Under the pieces are notes generated by a model that made no database searches, was not told the DNA's origin, and was given only the letters and a program-made list of their open reading frames with translations. Positions 27,431 to 36,035 of a DNA stretch of 64,000 nt are shown here, piece by piece. Each line of letters starts with the position of its first letter. Positions within the stretch are counted from its first letter, which is position 1. Where the stretch lies: positions 1 through 64,000 of the forward strand of contig CAMWNI010000007.1 of the NCBI GenBank assembly GCA_947175545.1. The letters run 5' to 3'. The translations under genes and the position numbers were made by a program. The DNA comes from an uncultured Porphyromonadaceae bacterium. GTDB taxonomy: Bacteria; Bacteroidota; Bacteroidia; Bacteroidales; Muribaculaceae.

Positions 27431-28128
27431 TTACCGGTTTGTTTAACAAAATTTTCGAGGACGTCATCGCCGGTGGTTACAATACGAAATTCAACGCGAC
27501 GGGAGAGATCCTTGTCGATGGGTTTACCAGACTTCTGAATGAACTCGCCATTGGAATCGACGGCTTTACCGTATGAGAGCCCGTTGGCAGTGAGCCAAAA
27601 TTCAAGTTGATGCTGTTTTTCGGGAGTGTAGTCTTTATAGGCTTGCATCTGCCTGATATATCTGATAACGCTTAACGCTCGTTGTTGAGAAAGCATAGCG
27701 TTGGCAATATAGGGATCAGCATCGTAGCGTGGAATAGGCACATCGTCAGTATGCCCCTCAATACGGATTTCTTGAATTTTGTTTGAGAGAGAGTCATTCA
27801 GAAGAATGTTGAAATAGCGAGGGAGAAATTCATCAAGAATGTTCTTAAAATCCGGCGTAAGTTCGTAAGAGCCGGTGGCGAAAAGAACAGTTGGATTTTT
27901 GAATTTCATAGTGAGGTCTTTTCCTATAGCCATTTGCCATTTGAGAGTATCTCCGGCAAATTCTTTTACGAGTTTGTCGTGCATCTCATTTTTGGTCTCT
28001 ACATAGTCGGTCAAAACGGACTGATTCTTTTGAACGCGACTAATATATGCGATGGCTACGAAAAGGAAGATAACCATTAGACCTGTCATAAGGTCAGATA
28101 CGGAAAGCCATACGTTGGGTTTAGTCAT
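27427..28128 (-). CDS. ZorB-like MotB/OmpA motor protein
   Basis: 233 aa. A single TM helix at about 12-30 begins SVSDLMTGLMVIFLF; the Asp in SDLMTGL is at the position of the proton-relay Asp of MotB/ZorB. The periplasmic part is an OmpA-like peptidoglycan-binding domain (IRIEGHTDDVP near 125, RALSVIRYIRQ, and the late RRVEFRIV). ZorB forms the stator with ZorA in the inner membrane. Three nt after the ZorA tail and 4-nt overlap with the HNH gene. Confidence 0.85.
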   Translation of the reverse strand: MTKPNVWLSVSDLMTGLMVIFLFVAIAYISRVQKNQSVLTDYVETKNEMHDKLVKEFAGDTLKWQMAIGKDLTMKFKNPTVLFATGSYELTPDFKNILDEFLPRYFNILLNDSLSNKIQEIRIEGHTDDVPIPRYDADPYIANAMLSQQRALSVIRYIRQMQAYKDYTPEKQHQLEFWLTANGLSYGKAVDSNGEFIQKSGKPIDKDLSRRVEFRIVTTGDDVLENFVKQTGK

Positions 28129-28130
28129 AC

Positions 28131-28874
28131 TTATCTACCTTTAATCATTGCCTGAATACAAGTATCAAGTTCTGCAAGAGTTGTATTCAGACGATTATAG
28201 AATTGACGGTCAATGTCTGTAAGTGATGTGTGAAGTGATTGAGCTGTACGATTGAGTACACCCACACCATCTTCAAGACTGCGTTTAGTTCCAGCCCAGA
28301 ATTGCTCGTTGTAATCCTTAATTTTACTGATTTCTTCAAGTTTTTCAATGAGAATTTGCACACCATCAACAAAGTTTCGTTGTTTACGTACCCATTCGTT
28401 AAGAGACTTGGTAGATTCATCGAATGCCTCCATATTGGATTGCGAAAGTTCGGCGGTCTTTTGGAGGTGTTCTGCTGTCTTAATGAATTTTTCGTCTTGT
28501 ACGATAACTTCATTAAGCGAGTCCACGATTTGACGAAGTTTTCCACCTTCTGAAAAGAGAGACTGTGTATCGTCTTTAACACGCTCAAGAGAAGTCGAAG
28601 TAGCTTCAAAGTTATCCGACATTTCCTTATATTGGCGAGTAAGCGAAGCAATCATTTCCTTATTCTCCTGTTGCCACTTGTTGAGACGTTCAACAGACTT
28701 ATTGAGTTGGTCAAAGTTTTCCTGAATAAGTTTATTTATAAGTGCATTCATCTGCTTTTGGAACTCCTCGGTTACTTTCTTCATCACTTCAACTAATGCC
28801 TCGGTATTGCTCTTTTTGAGCAATTCAGTAAATTCATCAAATTTACGTTCGAGAAGTTCATTGGTCTTATCCAT
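28131..28874 (-). pseudogene. ZorA-like coiled-coil tail (frameshifted 3' part)
   Basis: 247 codons from an internal ATG. The frame is actually open upstream to ~28958 (PQDSINDQVLKLKDILDAEV...), directly continuing the MotA-domain ORF after removal of one C from the CCCC run at ~28951. The product is almost entirely heptad-like coiled coil (LLERKFDEFTELLKK...), as in the long cytosolic ZorA tail that links ion flow to effectors. It is read as one zorA broken by a frameshift; a separately started tail protein is possible but no obvious start context supports it. Confidence 0.7.
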
Positions 28875-28935
28875 GCTGCGTTCAATCTGCTCAACTTCTG
28901 CGTCGAGTATGTCTTTCAGTTTAAGGACTTGGTCG

Positions 28936-29751
28936 TTAATACTGTCTTGGGGTTCCGCTCATGCCCGAAAGGACATCGAGAATTTCGGGAACATGATGCG
29001 TAAACTCGGCGGTCTCGTTGGAAGATTTCTGAACTGCTTCTATGGCTACGGTTTGAGCTGCGGTTGCTTCTTCAAGATTGCCGATAGATTCTAACATTCC
29101 AGCGTTAGCCTCCTTAATGCTTGCAAGTGTACTGTCCTGACTGCGTTGTAAAATTACTATTGAGTCGAGGGCTGAAGAAGACGCATTGTTGGCAGTCTTG
29201 ATTTCTCCGAATGTTGTCGCGATAAGAGCTTGTGAGGCTTTGACGTTATCCATAACGTCGCCCATTGTACGGTAAAAAGCCTTGCGGTCTTTTTCCTGTT
29301 CTGCCATTTGCTGTTTTAATGCTCCAATTGCCTCGGCATTAAGGGTGCTCATTTGCTGAACAGCTTGACAGATAGTACCTGCGGCTTGGTTGATGTCAGA
29401 AACACCACCGTCTTTCTCATCTTGCTTTTTGCTAATGAAAGCAGAAAGTATCATCGAGCCAATCATACCTGCGAGAGATGTAAAGAAAGCGGTTTTTAAT
29501 CCGTCGAGAAGCCCTGGTATTGACTTATCGAGGTCGGAGGTGTCGAAAGCGAGAAGTCCGACAGTTATACCGTAAAATGTACCAAGTACACCGAGAGTTG
29601 AAACAAATGTCGGGAAATATTCAACAACGCGACGATTGGCAAGAAGTTTATCAGACTTCTTGTATTTAATGACGAGCAGCAAGCAAACAAAGAAAACTAT
29701 TGTAATGGCTGCGAGCCAAATCCAAGTTGAAGAAGGGATAGATAAGTTCAT
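28936..29751 (-). pseudogene. ZorA-like MotA/TolQ domain (frameshifted 5' part)
   Basis: 271 codons. TM1 at about 9-27; then a MotA/TolQ/ExbB channel core, FPTFVSTLGVLGTFYGITVG (~46-65) and a third helix pair at FFTSLAGMIGSMILSAF (~90-106); then predicted coiled coil from ~120 on. It ends early at a TAA (28936) because of the one-base shift at ~28951. Joined to the next ORF, the protein would be about 540 aa, within the range of ZorA proteins. As sequenced, only a short-tailed channel would be made. Confidence 0.8.
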
Positions 29752-29752
29752 T

Positions 29753-31060
29753 TTAGGAATAGAATGTATAAGGTTCTCCGTCGATTACGATTGTATAAGT
29801 TAAGCCTTGCATCTTCTTATTGTACTTGACGTTGAAGAAGCCTGAGTATTCGGTTTCGGCAGGGATAGTGTGCATTTTCACATATCCGTCGCCGATTTGC
29901 TGGCGTATCTGATTTTGCGAGTATGACAATTCAGCCATATTTGCCGTTGCCTGTTGATTGGCGGCATAAGCTGCGAGTCCGTTATAGTTAGTCGTATGCG
30001 ACTGACCGTAGGCAGTTGTATAGGATGAACCGTAGGCATTGGCATAACCATAAACGCCGCCGACATTGCTGTAGGCGTGGGCGTTTGCATTCGTGCGAGA
30101 ACTGCCTGAATATGTAGTTGTCGAAGACGAATAACCGGCATTGGCGGCAGCGAGTCCTTCGCCTAAAGCAGCCCAAAAAGATTGCCACTGCTGTTTTTTA
30201 CGGACGATACGGTCGTATTCGTCGTAAGAAAGAAGTTCCACCTCGAAAGGAATGGTGATGGTTTCGTCATATTCTGAGGGGGCGTCTTTCTTATTGCGAC
30301 GCACAGAGCGGTCGGCATATATCGGGTCGTCAAGTTCTTTAGACGATTTTGTCTTCACCTGTTTCTTTTTGGGGTTGCGATAACCAATAGCAGAGAGGTT
30401 CGCCGGATTAAAGAGAATTGAGCGGTCGCGGAAATTCTGAACGCTGATATTGATGCAGACGTATTTACCGTATTGGTCGAGGAAGTTGGCTACGGAGTTT
30501 ACGATGATACCGTTGTACTTAACGTATGAAACGACAGTGCCATTGACGTAATATTGTCCGTATTCCTTTAGAGGATAGTCGGCAATAAAATCATCGACAT
30601 TCACAGAAGGAACGGAGTCGGTCGGATTGAACGATACGTTACGTATATTAAATGCCTGGGGATGGGTCAGATCTTCGACAATATCGAAGCTTGAGCAGTC
30701 TTCGGGCAGTTTCTCAAATTCAAGGACGAACTGATGTCGTTGGCCCGGACGGTCAAACAACATCATTTTATGTTCGGCTTCGCTGTCAATAGGCATATTG
30801 ACTGTAGAGAGCATTTTGTATTTCTTTTGCGAACCGGGAACGGCTATATAAGTTTTATTTCCGAAGTTAATCCATTGGTGACTTTGATTCCAAGTAGAAT
30901 CTTCCGGAACTGTATAATCAAAGAAAACGAGAGTGCTGTATTCGCGATTGTCAATTTGCGAAATATTCATGCGAGGCGGAGCCTCGTATGTCATCGGCTT
31001 ATGTTGAGCTGATGCAAGAAAAGGGACCGTCAAGAGAATGGAAAATATAAAGTATCTCAT
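29753..31060 (-). CDS. Exported protein of unknown function inside Zorya-like operon
   Basis: 435 aa. Sec signal peptide at 1-18 (MRYFIFSILLTVPFLASAQ). Residues ~20-270 are beta-rich. At ~245-265 there is a basic stretch. Residues ~300-380 are low-complexity and rich in Ser, Ala, Tyr, Gly, Thr and Asn. A final beta segment closes the protein. No family recognised and no lipobox. It lies 2 nt before zorA and overlaps the previous gene by 4 nt, so co-expression with the motor is nearly certain. It may be a periplasmic or outer-membrane partner; Zorya has no described exported subunit. Confidence 0.7.
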   Translation of the reverse strand: MRYFIFSILLTVPFLASAQHKPMTYEAPPRMNISQIDNREYSTLVFFDYTVPEDSTWNQSHQWINFGNKTYIAVPGSQKKYKMLSTVNMPIDSEAEHKMMLFDRPGQRHQFVLEFEKLPEDCSSFDIVEDLTHPQAFNIRNVSFNPTDSVPSVNVDDFIADYPLKEYGQYYVNGTVVSYVKYNGIIVNSVANFLDQYGKYVCINISVQNFRDRSILFNPANLSAIGYRNPKKKQVKTKSSKELDDPIYADRSVRRNKKDAPSEYDETITIPFEVELLSYDEYDRIVRKKQQWQSFWAALGEGLAAANAGYSSSTTTYSGSSRTNANAHAYSNVGGVYGYANAYGSSYTTAYGQSHTTNYNGLAAYAANQQATANMAELSYSQNQIRQQIGDGYVKMHTIPAETEYSGFFNVKYNKKMQGLTYTIVIDGEPYTFYS

Positions 31061-31590
31061 ACAATGCGATTATTTGATTTTTTATTTAGTTCATTCATAA
31101 GAATATCGTCTTGACGAGAATATGCCTCGTCCATTAAATAATCAAGAAGTTTAGAGAGTATTTCCTGACGTTTGGCGGTATTTGCGGATTCATTCCAAAA
31201 TTGCAAGGATTGTTCTTCGGACCACTCTACATAGTTTTCTGTAAATGAAGCACCGTAATATGGTGCGCCATCACGGGTTTTGCATATTTGCAAAGCTGAG
31301 AAAAATGGAGGGTCACAAATAATTGCATTGATTATCTTGATGTATTCCTCTGACATACCATCAAATGGGAAACCAAGCATGATGTGGTCCATGCGGACAA
31401 ATTGTTTCATGGAAGACATGGATGTTTCTGATTTCTTAATCACATCTTTTATGTAATTTTGCCCCCTACGGATACCGTCAAGTGGTCGCGCATTCGTGAA
31501 GCATTTGACTTTCATCGAATTGAAAAGCTCGCGCCCTTTGACGAAGAAAGGGTCGGATTCAAAGAGAAATTCGGATTTAGATTTGCTCAT
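31057..31590 (-). CDS. Unknown cytosolic protein in defence operon
   Basis: 177 aa, no signal or TM, mixed alpha/beta. No family recognised. The tetrapeptide DPPF near residue 91 resembles a methyltransferase motif IV by chance only; no SAM motif is present. Co-directional, 12 nt after the PRTase gene and overlapping the exported-protein gene start by 4 nt. Confidence 0.6.
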   Translation of the reverse strand: MSKSKSEFLFESDPFFVKGRELFNSMKVKCFTNARPLDGIRRGQNYIKDVIKKSETSMSSMKQFVRMDHIMLGFPFDGMSEEYIKIINAIICDPPFFSALQICKTRDGAPYYGASFTENYVEWSEEQSLQFWNESANTAKRQEILSKLLDYLMDEAYSRQDDILMNELNKKSNNRIV

Positions 31591-31601
31591 AATGTCTGGG
31601 G

Positions 31602-34310
31602 TTAAAAAGGTGAATCACGGGTTATCGTGTCTATTGGGTTTGACTGCTGCCTTTCGTGTTTTGTCTTTCCAATAGACAATCCGCCGATAACGGTTGCACC
31701 AGACGCTTCAAGCAAACATTTACATCTTTCCATCGAAGCACCAGAGGTAATGACATCATCAAAGAGAATTACATACTTATCTTTGAAGAAATTCTGTTCA
31801 TATTCAACCTCCGGGGGAATTGAATGTCCTGTATTATTTGTAGGGTCGTTCTTTGAAATGCCTTCCTTTGTTATCTTCACATGGAGATACCCATTATACA
31901 TATCCATTTCATTGCAAATACGTTCCAATATATCCGCGTAGCGTCTATCACTTACAATTCTTGTGGATGCAAGGACAGGCACTAAGGTCAATTTGGGTAC
32001 CTTATTTCCAAAAAAATGACGTAACACTTTACATAGTTCAGGCAATACAATATCGACGGAATTCCTATGTCTTCGAATAATTTCCTCTGTTGATTGGTAG
32101 TTATGCGGTTTAGCCTTGAAATCCCAGATAAGATTTCGTATATCCCATTCGCTTTCAGAAGCATCCCAATCACAGGTCGTTGGATAGTAATTATACAACG
32201 AGAAATACTCAATGCTAGAATGACGAGGCTGAGGCCAAGATGAAACACAAGACTTTAGGTCTCGGATTTCCTGCTTTTTGCGTACTTCCTGTAATCGCTT
32301 TTGTTCAGCCTCCCTTGCTTGCCGTTCTCGTTCTTCCTGAATACGTCTTTTTTCAGCTTCTTCTACTGCTTTCTTATTATCAATCTTTTTTTGTTCGGCA
32401 TCAATAATTGATTGCATTTCCTCCTTGGAAAACTCTTTCCGGAGAGAAACATAGACAATTAAATTTGCGCTGTCTATGTTTCCAATTATCTCAGATGCAA
32501 ACGATTTCAGTTGGTTGTTGGTGGTGATTAAATCTAAAACAACTATAATCTTTTTTGAGGTATCTTGACTTAGGATATATCCAAATCTTTCGTATTCAGG
32601 GATAGCATCATCTTGTAGTATTGAACGAAGATATAGAAAATGTGAAGACTTATGATATATTTCCCATCGATCATCAGTATCGGCAAAAACGACTACTGGT
32701 GAATAATCTTCAAAATTTGATGAGCATATAAAGTCTTTAATTTTATCATATACCTGTGTCCTGAATGTAGTTCGGCCAGATTCCAAGGACTCGTTATCAA
32801 CATAATCCAACGAATATCTGGGACATAAAGTATAGTCCAAATCTGCACTGCAAAATGAACCAATAAAGAATTGCCAGATTTTGAAATTTATATCCGGAGT
32901 TTTGAAATTTGAAGCTTCATCACAAATCTCGCCTTCGAATGGGAAATCATAGGTATAGCAACCCCATGGTAGTTTTAATTCATCCCTCAGATTACGGACG
33001 AATTTGCAAAAATCAAGTTGTTTATTTTGCCACTCAGATAAGGCCTGCAAACGACGGATGAGATTCTTTGCATGAATGAAATCCGAATAATATTTAACGA
33101 AAGACTTACCTTTAAGTGGAGCCGGTTCTCCCGAACTTAAAATAGGAGAAATTGTAGTATGGGGGTCTGCCTTTACTGGATTACTATCAAGGATCAATTT
33201 AGACCCAAGAGGATAAAGTGTCTTTATTTCTTCAACTTTAGAATATAAATCTTGATATTTCTTTACTTCTGTTATATTGTTAATACACAGATATTGAGTA
33301 GTCAGCTTAATTGCCGATTTTCGAAGAATTTCATCTTGCCTTTTTTGCTCTTGTTCAATTTCCCACTGGCTTTTTCGAGGCGTAGAACTAAATATGGATG
33401 AAACAAAAATACTAGATAACGGTTTGGGAAATGGCCAAAGGCTTCGAGAATTAATTGATTCAATATAATACTTTGTCCCTATTGGATATGAGGATTCAAT
33501 AAACTTGTATTCATCTCCAATTTTCTTTCTAGCGAATCTGTGAAACTTCAATATTGTCGATGACGACATTAGATATACATAATCGTCTTTTGCTTTATTT
33601 TCAGACTGAAGAAAGTCATCAACATAATGCGCTAATGCTTTATAAGGAGCAACCTCTATCATATACTTGCAAAAGGCATCCAGTTCTACTAAATGATTCA
33701 TAAAATATTCCATCCCTTCATCAGAAGAGAAATCGTTATGAAACTTTTTGTAGTAATATTGTCTCGGATATTTGTCAAGAATATTTTTCTTGAAATCTGA
33801 GACGAGTTTATCATGCCGGATTTGAGCTTGTATCGTAGCTTCCTCTTGTGCAAGAGTTGATTTGTTAGCTAATATATTAGTTTTATCTACTTTAGATAAT
33901 CTGTCCGGATTAAGTCTCTTATCTTTACAATATTTTTTAAAAGCATGAGGAAAGCTGAGTTTTAGGAAGGCCACATTATCAGCTAAAACACGTTCTTCCC
34001 CAAAGAGCCTATAACTCTCCCTGATTATACTAATGTTTTCAACAATAAATTTCTTTTGTACATAGGAGAATCTTTGAGGTAGCTTGCCCTTAAACAGAGA
34101 CTGTGCTTTTTTGCTGCTTAATAGCTTATAAGATTCATATATTTTATCCTTTGTGGATTTTTCAGTTATGAAAGAGATATTAGACTCTGAATAAATAGTT
34201 GGTTTAGTTATAAACGTTTCTATGGCACTACGGTACTCGTTGAAGATTTCATTGAATGAATCCACAACAACAGAATTTAGCCGTTCAAGTATAAAGTTGA
34301 AAAAGAACAT
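31602..34310 (-). CDS. 902-aa protein with C-terminal phosphoribosyltransferase domain
   Basis: The first ~620 residues are unique and helix-rich. A charged coiled coil (KKIDNKKAVEEAEKRRIQEE...) spans ~635-690. The C-terminal ~180 residues are a type I PRTase/ComF-like domain with the PRPP loop VILFDDVITSGAS (~852-864) and a preceding VPVLAST strand. Such PRTases bind PRPP and a base-like substrate. PRTase-HAD-DprA sets have been proposed, in Ter-related and similar conflict systems, to make or cleave a nucleoside-like compound linked to DNA processing. Here it sits directly after HAD and DprA. Confidence 0.75.
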   Translation of the reverse strand: MFFFNFILERLNSVVVDSFNEIFNEYRSAIETFITKPTIYSESNISFITEKSTKDKIYESYKLLSSKKAQSLFKGKLPQRFSYVQKKFIVENISIIRESYRLFGEERVLADNVAFLKLSFPHAFKKYCKDKRLNPDRLSKVDKTNILANKSTLAQEEATIQAQIRHDKLVSDFKKNILDKYPRQYYYKKFHNDFSSDEGMEYFMNHLVELDAFCKYMIEVAPYKALAHYVDDFLQSENKAKDDYVYLMSSSTILKFHRFARKKIGDEYKFIESSYPIGTKYYIESINSRSLWPFPKPLSSIFVSSIFSSTPRKSQWEIEQEQKRQDEILRKSAIKLTTQYLCINNITEVKKYQDLYSKVEEIKTLYPLGSKLILDSNPVKADPHTTISPILSSGEPAPLKGKSFVKYYSDFIHAKNLIRRLQALSEWQNKQLDFCKFVRNLRDELKLPWGCYTYDFPFEGEICDEASNFKTPDINFKIWQFFIGSFCSADLDYTLCPRYSLDYVDNESLESGRTTFRTQVYDKIKDFICSSNFEDYSPVVVFADTDDRWEIYHKSSHFLYLRSILQDDAIPEYERFGYILSQDTSKKIIVVLDLITTNNQLKSFASEIIGNIDSANLIVYVSLRKEFSKEEMQSIIDAEQKKIDNKKAVEEAEKRRIQEERERQAREAEQKRLQEVRKKQEIRDLKSCVSSWPQPRHSSIEYFSLYNYYPTTCDWDASESEWDIRNLIWDFKAKPHNYQSTEEIIRRHRNSVDIVLPELCKVLRHFFGNKVPKLTLVPVLASTRIVSDRRYADILERICNEMDMYNGYLHVKITKEGISKNDPTNNTGHSIPPEVEYEQNFFKDKYVILFDDVITSGASMERCKCLLEASGATVIGGLSIGKTKHERQQSNPIDTITRDSPF

Positions 34311-34311
34311 G

Positions 34312-34809
34312 TTATCGAATTAATGTCAATATTTCATCAGGACTAACAATCGCATGGGAATATCCCGAATGGAGCAATTCTCCCTTCTCTTTAGTTCCCC
34401 AGGAACAAGCAACACTTTCGATACCTGCTGCATTCGAGGCTTGTATGTCGATGGCTCTATCTCCGAAAGAAATGACCTCTTTCGCAGATTTACACATCAA
34501 TTCCAGAGCCTTCAGCATTTGAGCAGGATGTGGCTTTATGGGCTTTGCATCATGGTAGGACACGATATGTTGGACTGGAAGATTGTAATGAGTTACAATC
34601 TTTTCAACATAAGGTCGTGGAGACGTACTAACGATAGCACATGAAATGCCATGTTTCCTGAGAATGTCTAATATGCTTCCTATTCCTTCATACATTGATG
34701 TATTAGGGATATTTGCATACGCTTCAGACCATTGCCTGTTATGACGGAACTGTTCAAGACATGATGTGTCTATAAGCGTCAAATCAAGGTCAAAAATCAC
34801 GCTTTTCAT
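34312..34809 (-). CDS. HAD-superfamily phosphatase
   Basis: 165 aa. All HAD motifs are visible: I, VIFDLDLTLID (residues 4-14); II, AIVSTSPRP (~57); III, Lys in KPHPAQML; IV, SFGDRAIDIQAS (~116). It is similar to phosphoglycolate-phosphatase-like small HADs and likely removes a phosphate from a small metabolite. It overlaps the dprA stop (ATGA) and is 2 nt from the PRTase gene. Confidence 0.85.
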   Translation of the reverse strand: MKSVIFDLDLTLIDTSCLEQFRHNRQWSEAYANIPNTSMYEGIGSILDILRKHGISCAIVSTSPRPYVEKIVTHYNLPVQHIVSYHDAKPIKPHPAQMLKALELMCKSAKEVISFGDRAIDIQASNAAGIESVACSWGTKEKGELLHSGYSHAIVSPDEILTLIR

Positions 34810-35780
34810 AAGTCAAAAAGAGTTTTTTCGCTTGATTGACAAAGCGTGTTATTATGTTTGGTAGCTGATATTATCTCAAGGGCGCTTCCGAAGTTGATAG
34901 ACTGTAACGAATGGGCGGCTCGATCCTTGATTAGTTTGATGTTACCCTGTACTTTTTCATGGTTCCAATCAGTTGGATTGCGGTATTCTACCGCAAACAG
35001 CGGTTTCTTCGAAGCAATCGTAGCATTTACGGCGTGCATTGTGCCGCCACTTATACCAGTTTGAATGACAATGGTCGCCAAAGAAAGTCCCGCTTGTAAT
35101 CGATCCCTCGCAACCAAACCATATGTGCCGCAGCTCTGACCGACAGGATACTCGCTAAGTAGTAACCCATTGCTTGCGACAATCTGTTTCGCAAGTTCAA
35201 GATTCTCTTTGGGATATATTGAATCCCAATCAAGCCCATTAGCGAGAAATGCGGTAGTGATGCCTCCAACTTGTAAAGCCCCCTTATGACCGGTAGTGTC
35301 ACATCCAATTGCAAGACCCGAAACGATATTATAGCCTTTGGTGGCAAATTGTTCGGAAAAATATAATCCCGCTTTAACGCCGTTTTCTGTAGGCTCACGA
35401 GTCCCTATTACGGCAACTCCCGGCATTTTTAGAGCATCCAAATTCCCTCTATAATAGAGCAGGATTGGAGGGTCAAGCTTACCATTTTCATCAGAACATT
35501 GTCTGAGAATATCAGGATAACAGCCATCAAAATACGTGAATATTCCAACTCCGTGTTCAGCCGAATTGGATATAATTCGGGTGGCACTTTGGTATGCTTC
35601 AACCAAATCATCTTCTGTAACCTTTTCAAAGGTTTTTCCTTTAAGAGTTGCCCAAAAGCATATCAATTCATCAAGATTATTGATGTCAGTTTTAGCTTGT
35701 TGGAATATCTTTAATATTGTCTTATTTCCGATGCCCTTAAGCATCTTCAGAGTAAGTATAATTTCAGATGGAACAGGCAT
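34806..35780 (-). CDS. DprA/Smf-family DNA-processing protein
   Basis: 324 aa. An N-terminal helix-hairpin-helix (MLKGIGNKTILKIFQQ) is followed by the DprA Rossmann-like fold: VAVIGTREPTENG (~125), SGLAIGCDTTGHKGAL (~160), and QTGISGGTMHAVNAT. DprA binds single-stranded DNA and loads RecA in transformation. Stand-alone copies in defence islands are a distinct branch thought to sense or process DNA. Its ATG shares one base with the stop of the restriction-enzyme 3' fragment (TAATG), showing it was the second gene of that operon. Not the housekeeping copy by context. Confidence 0.85.
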   Translation of the reverse strand: MPVPSEIILTLKMLKGIGNKTILKIFQQAKTDINNLDELICFWATLKGKTFEKVTEDDLVEAYQSATRIISNSAEHGVGIFTYFDGCYPDILRQCSDENGKLDPPILLYYRGNLDALKMPGVAVIGTREPTENGVKAGLYFSEQFATKGYNIVSGLAIGCDTTGHKGALQVGGITTAFLANGLDWDSIYPKENLELAKQIVASNGLLLSEYPVGQSCGTYGLVARDRLQAGLSLATIVIQTGISGGTMHAVNATIASKKPLFAVEYRNPTDWNHEKVQGNIKLIKDRAAHSLQSINFGSALEIISATKHNNTLCQSSEKTLFDL

Positions 35781-36035
35781 TAGATTTTGAGTTTTGGAAT
35801 TGAGTTAACTATGTCAACCGTCTGAACAGAAAGGTTGATAATTGAAAGAAGGAGGTCGTAGATGTAGGTTGGGTTACCGTGTTCCTTGCTCCATTCGTTA
35901 GGGTCATTTATGATTAACGATTTGGTGTCTTGGGTTACTGCATAGCGTTCCATAATCCACTCAATAGCGGATTTGCCATTGACGATATATTCGTAGGCTT
36001 TTGCCGGAATATTCTCAATGGTTATATTGCCATTA
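35780..36035 (-). pseudogene. 3' fragment of the restriction helicase-methyltransferase
   Basis: Encodes the C-terminal ~85 residues (NGNITIENIPAKAYEYIV, then SAIEWIMERYAVTQD and a hydrophobic end), severed from its 5' part by the IS element. Removing the IS and one 13-bp target copy restores the frame: ...RIIYNGN|ITIENIP.... The WxMERY/ DPNEW-type ending is typical of type ISP-like DEAD/DEAH enzymes. Confidence 0.8.

Noticed and set aside
28920-28960. Programmed +1 ribosomal frameshift in zorA
   Set aside because: No stop codon or known slippery heptamer at the shift point and no downstream stimulatory structure seen; a plain indel is simpler, though not excluded.
31057-31590. DPPF motif suggesting a DNA methyltransferase
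   Set aside because: No SAM-binding motif I, too short, and the surrounding sequence lacks methyltransferase features.
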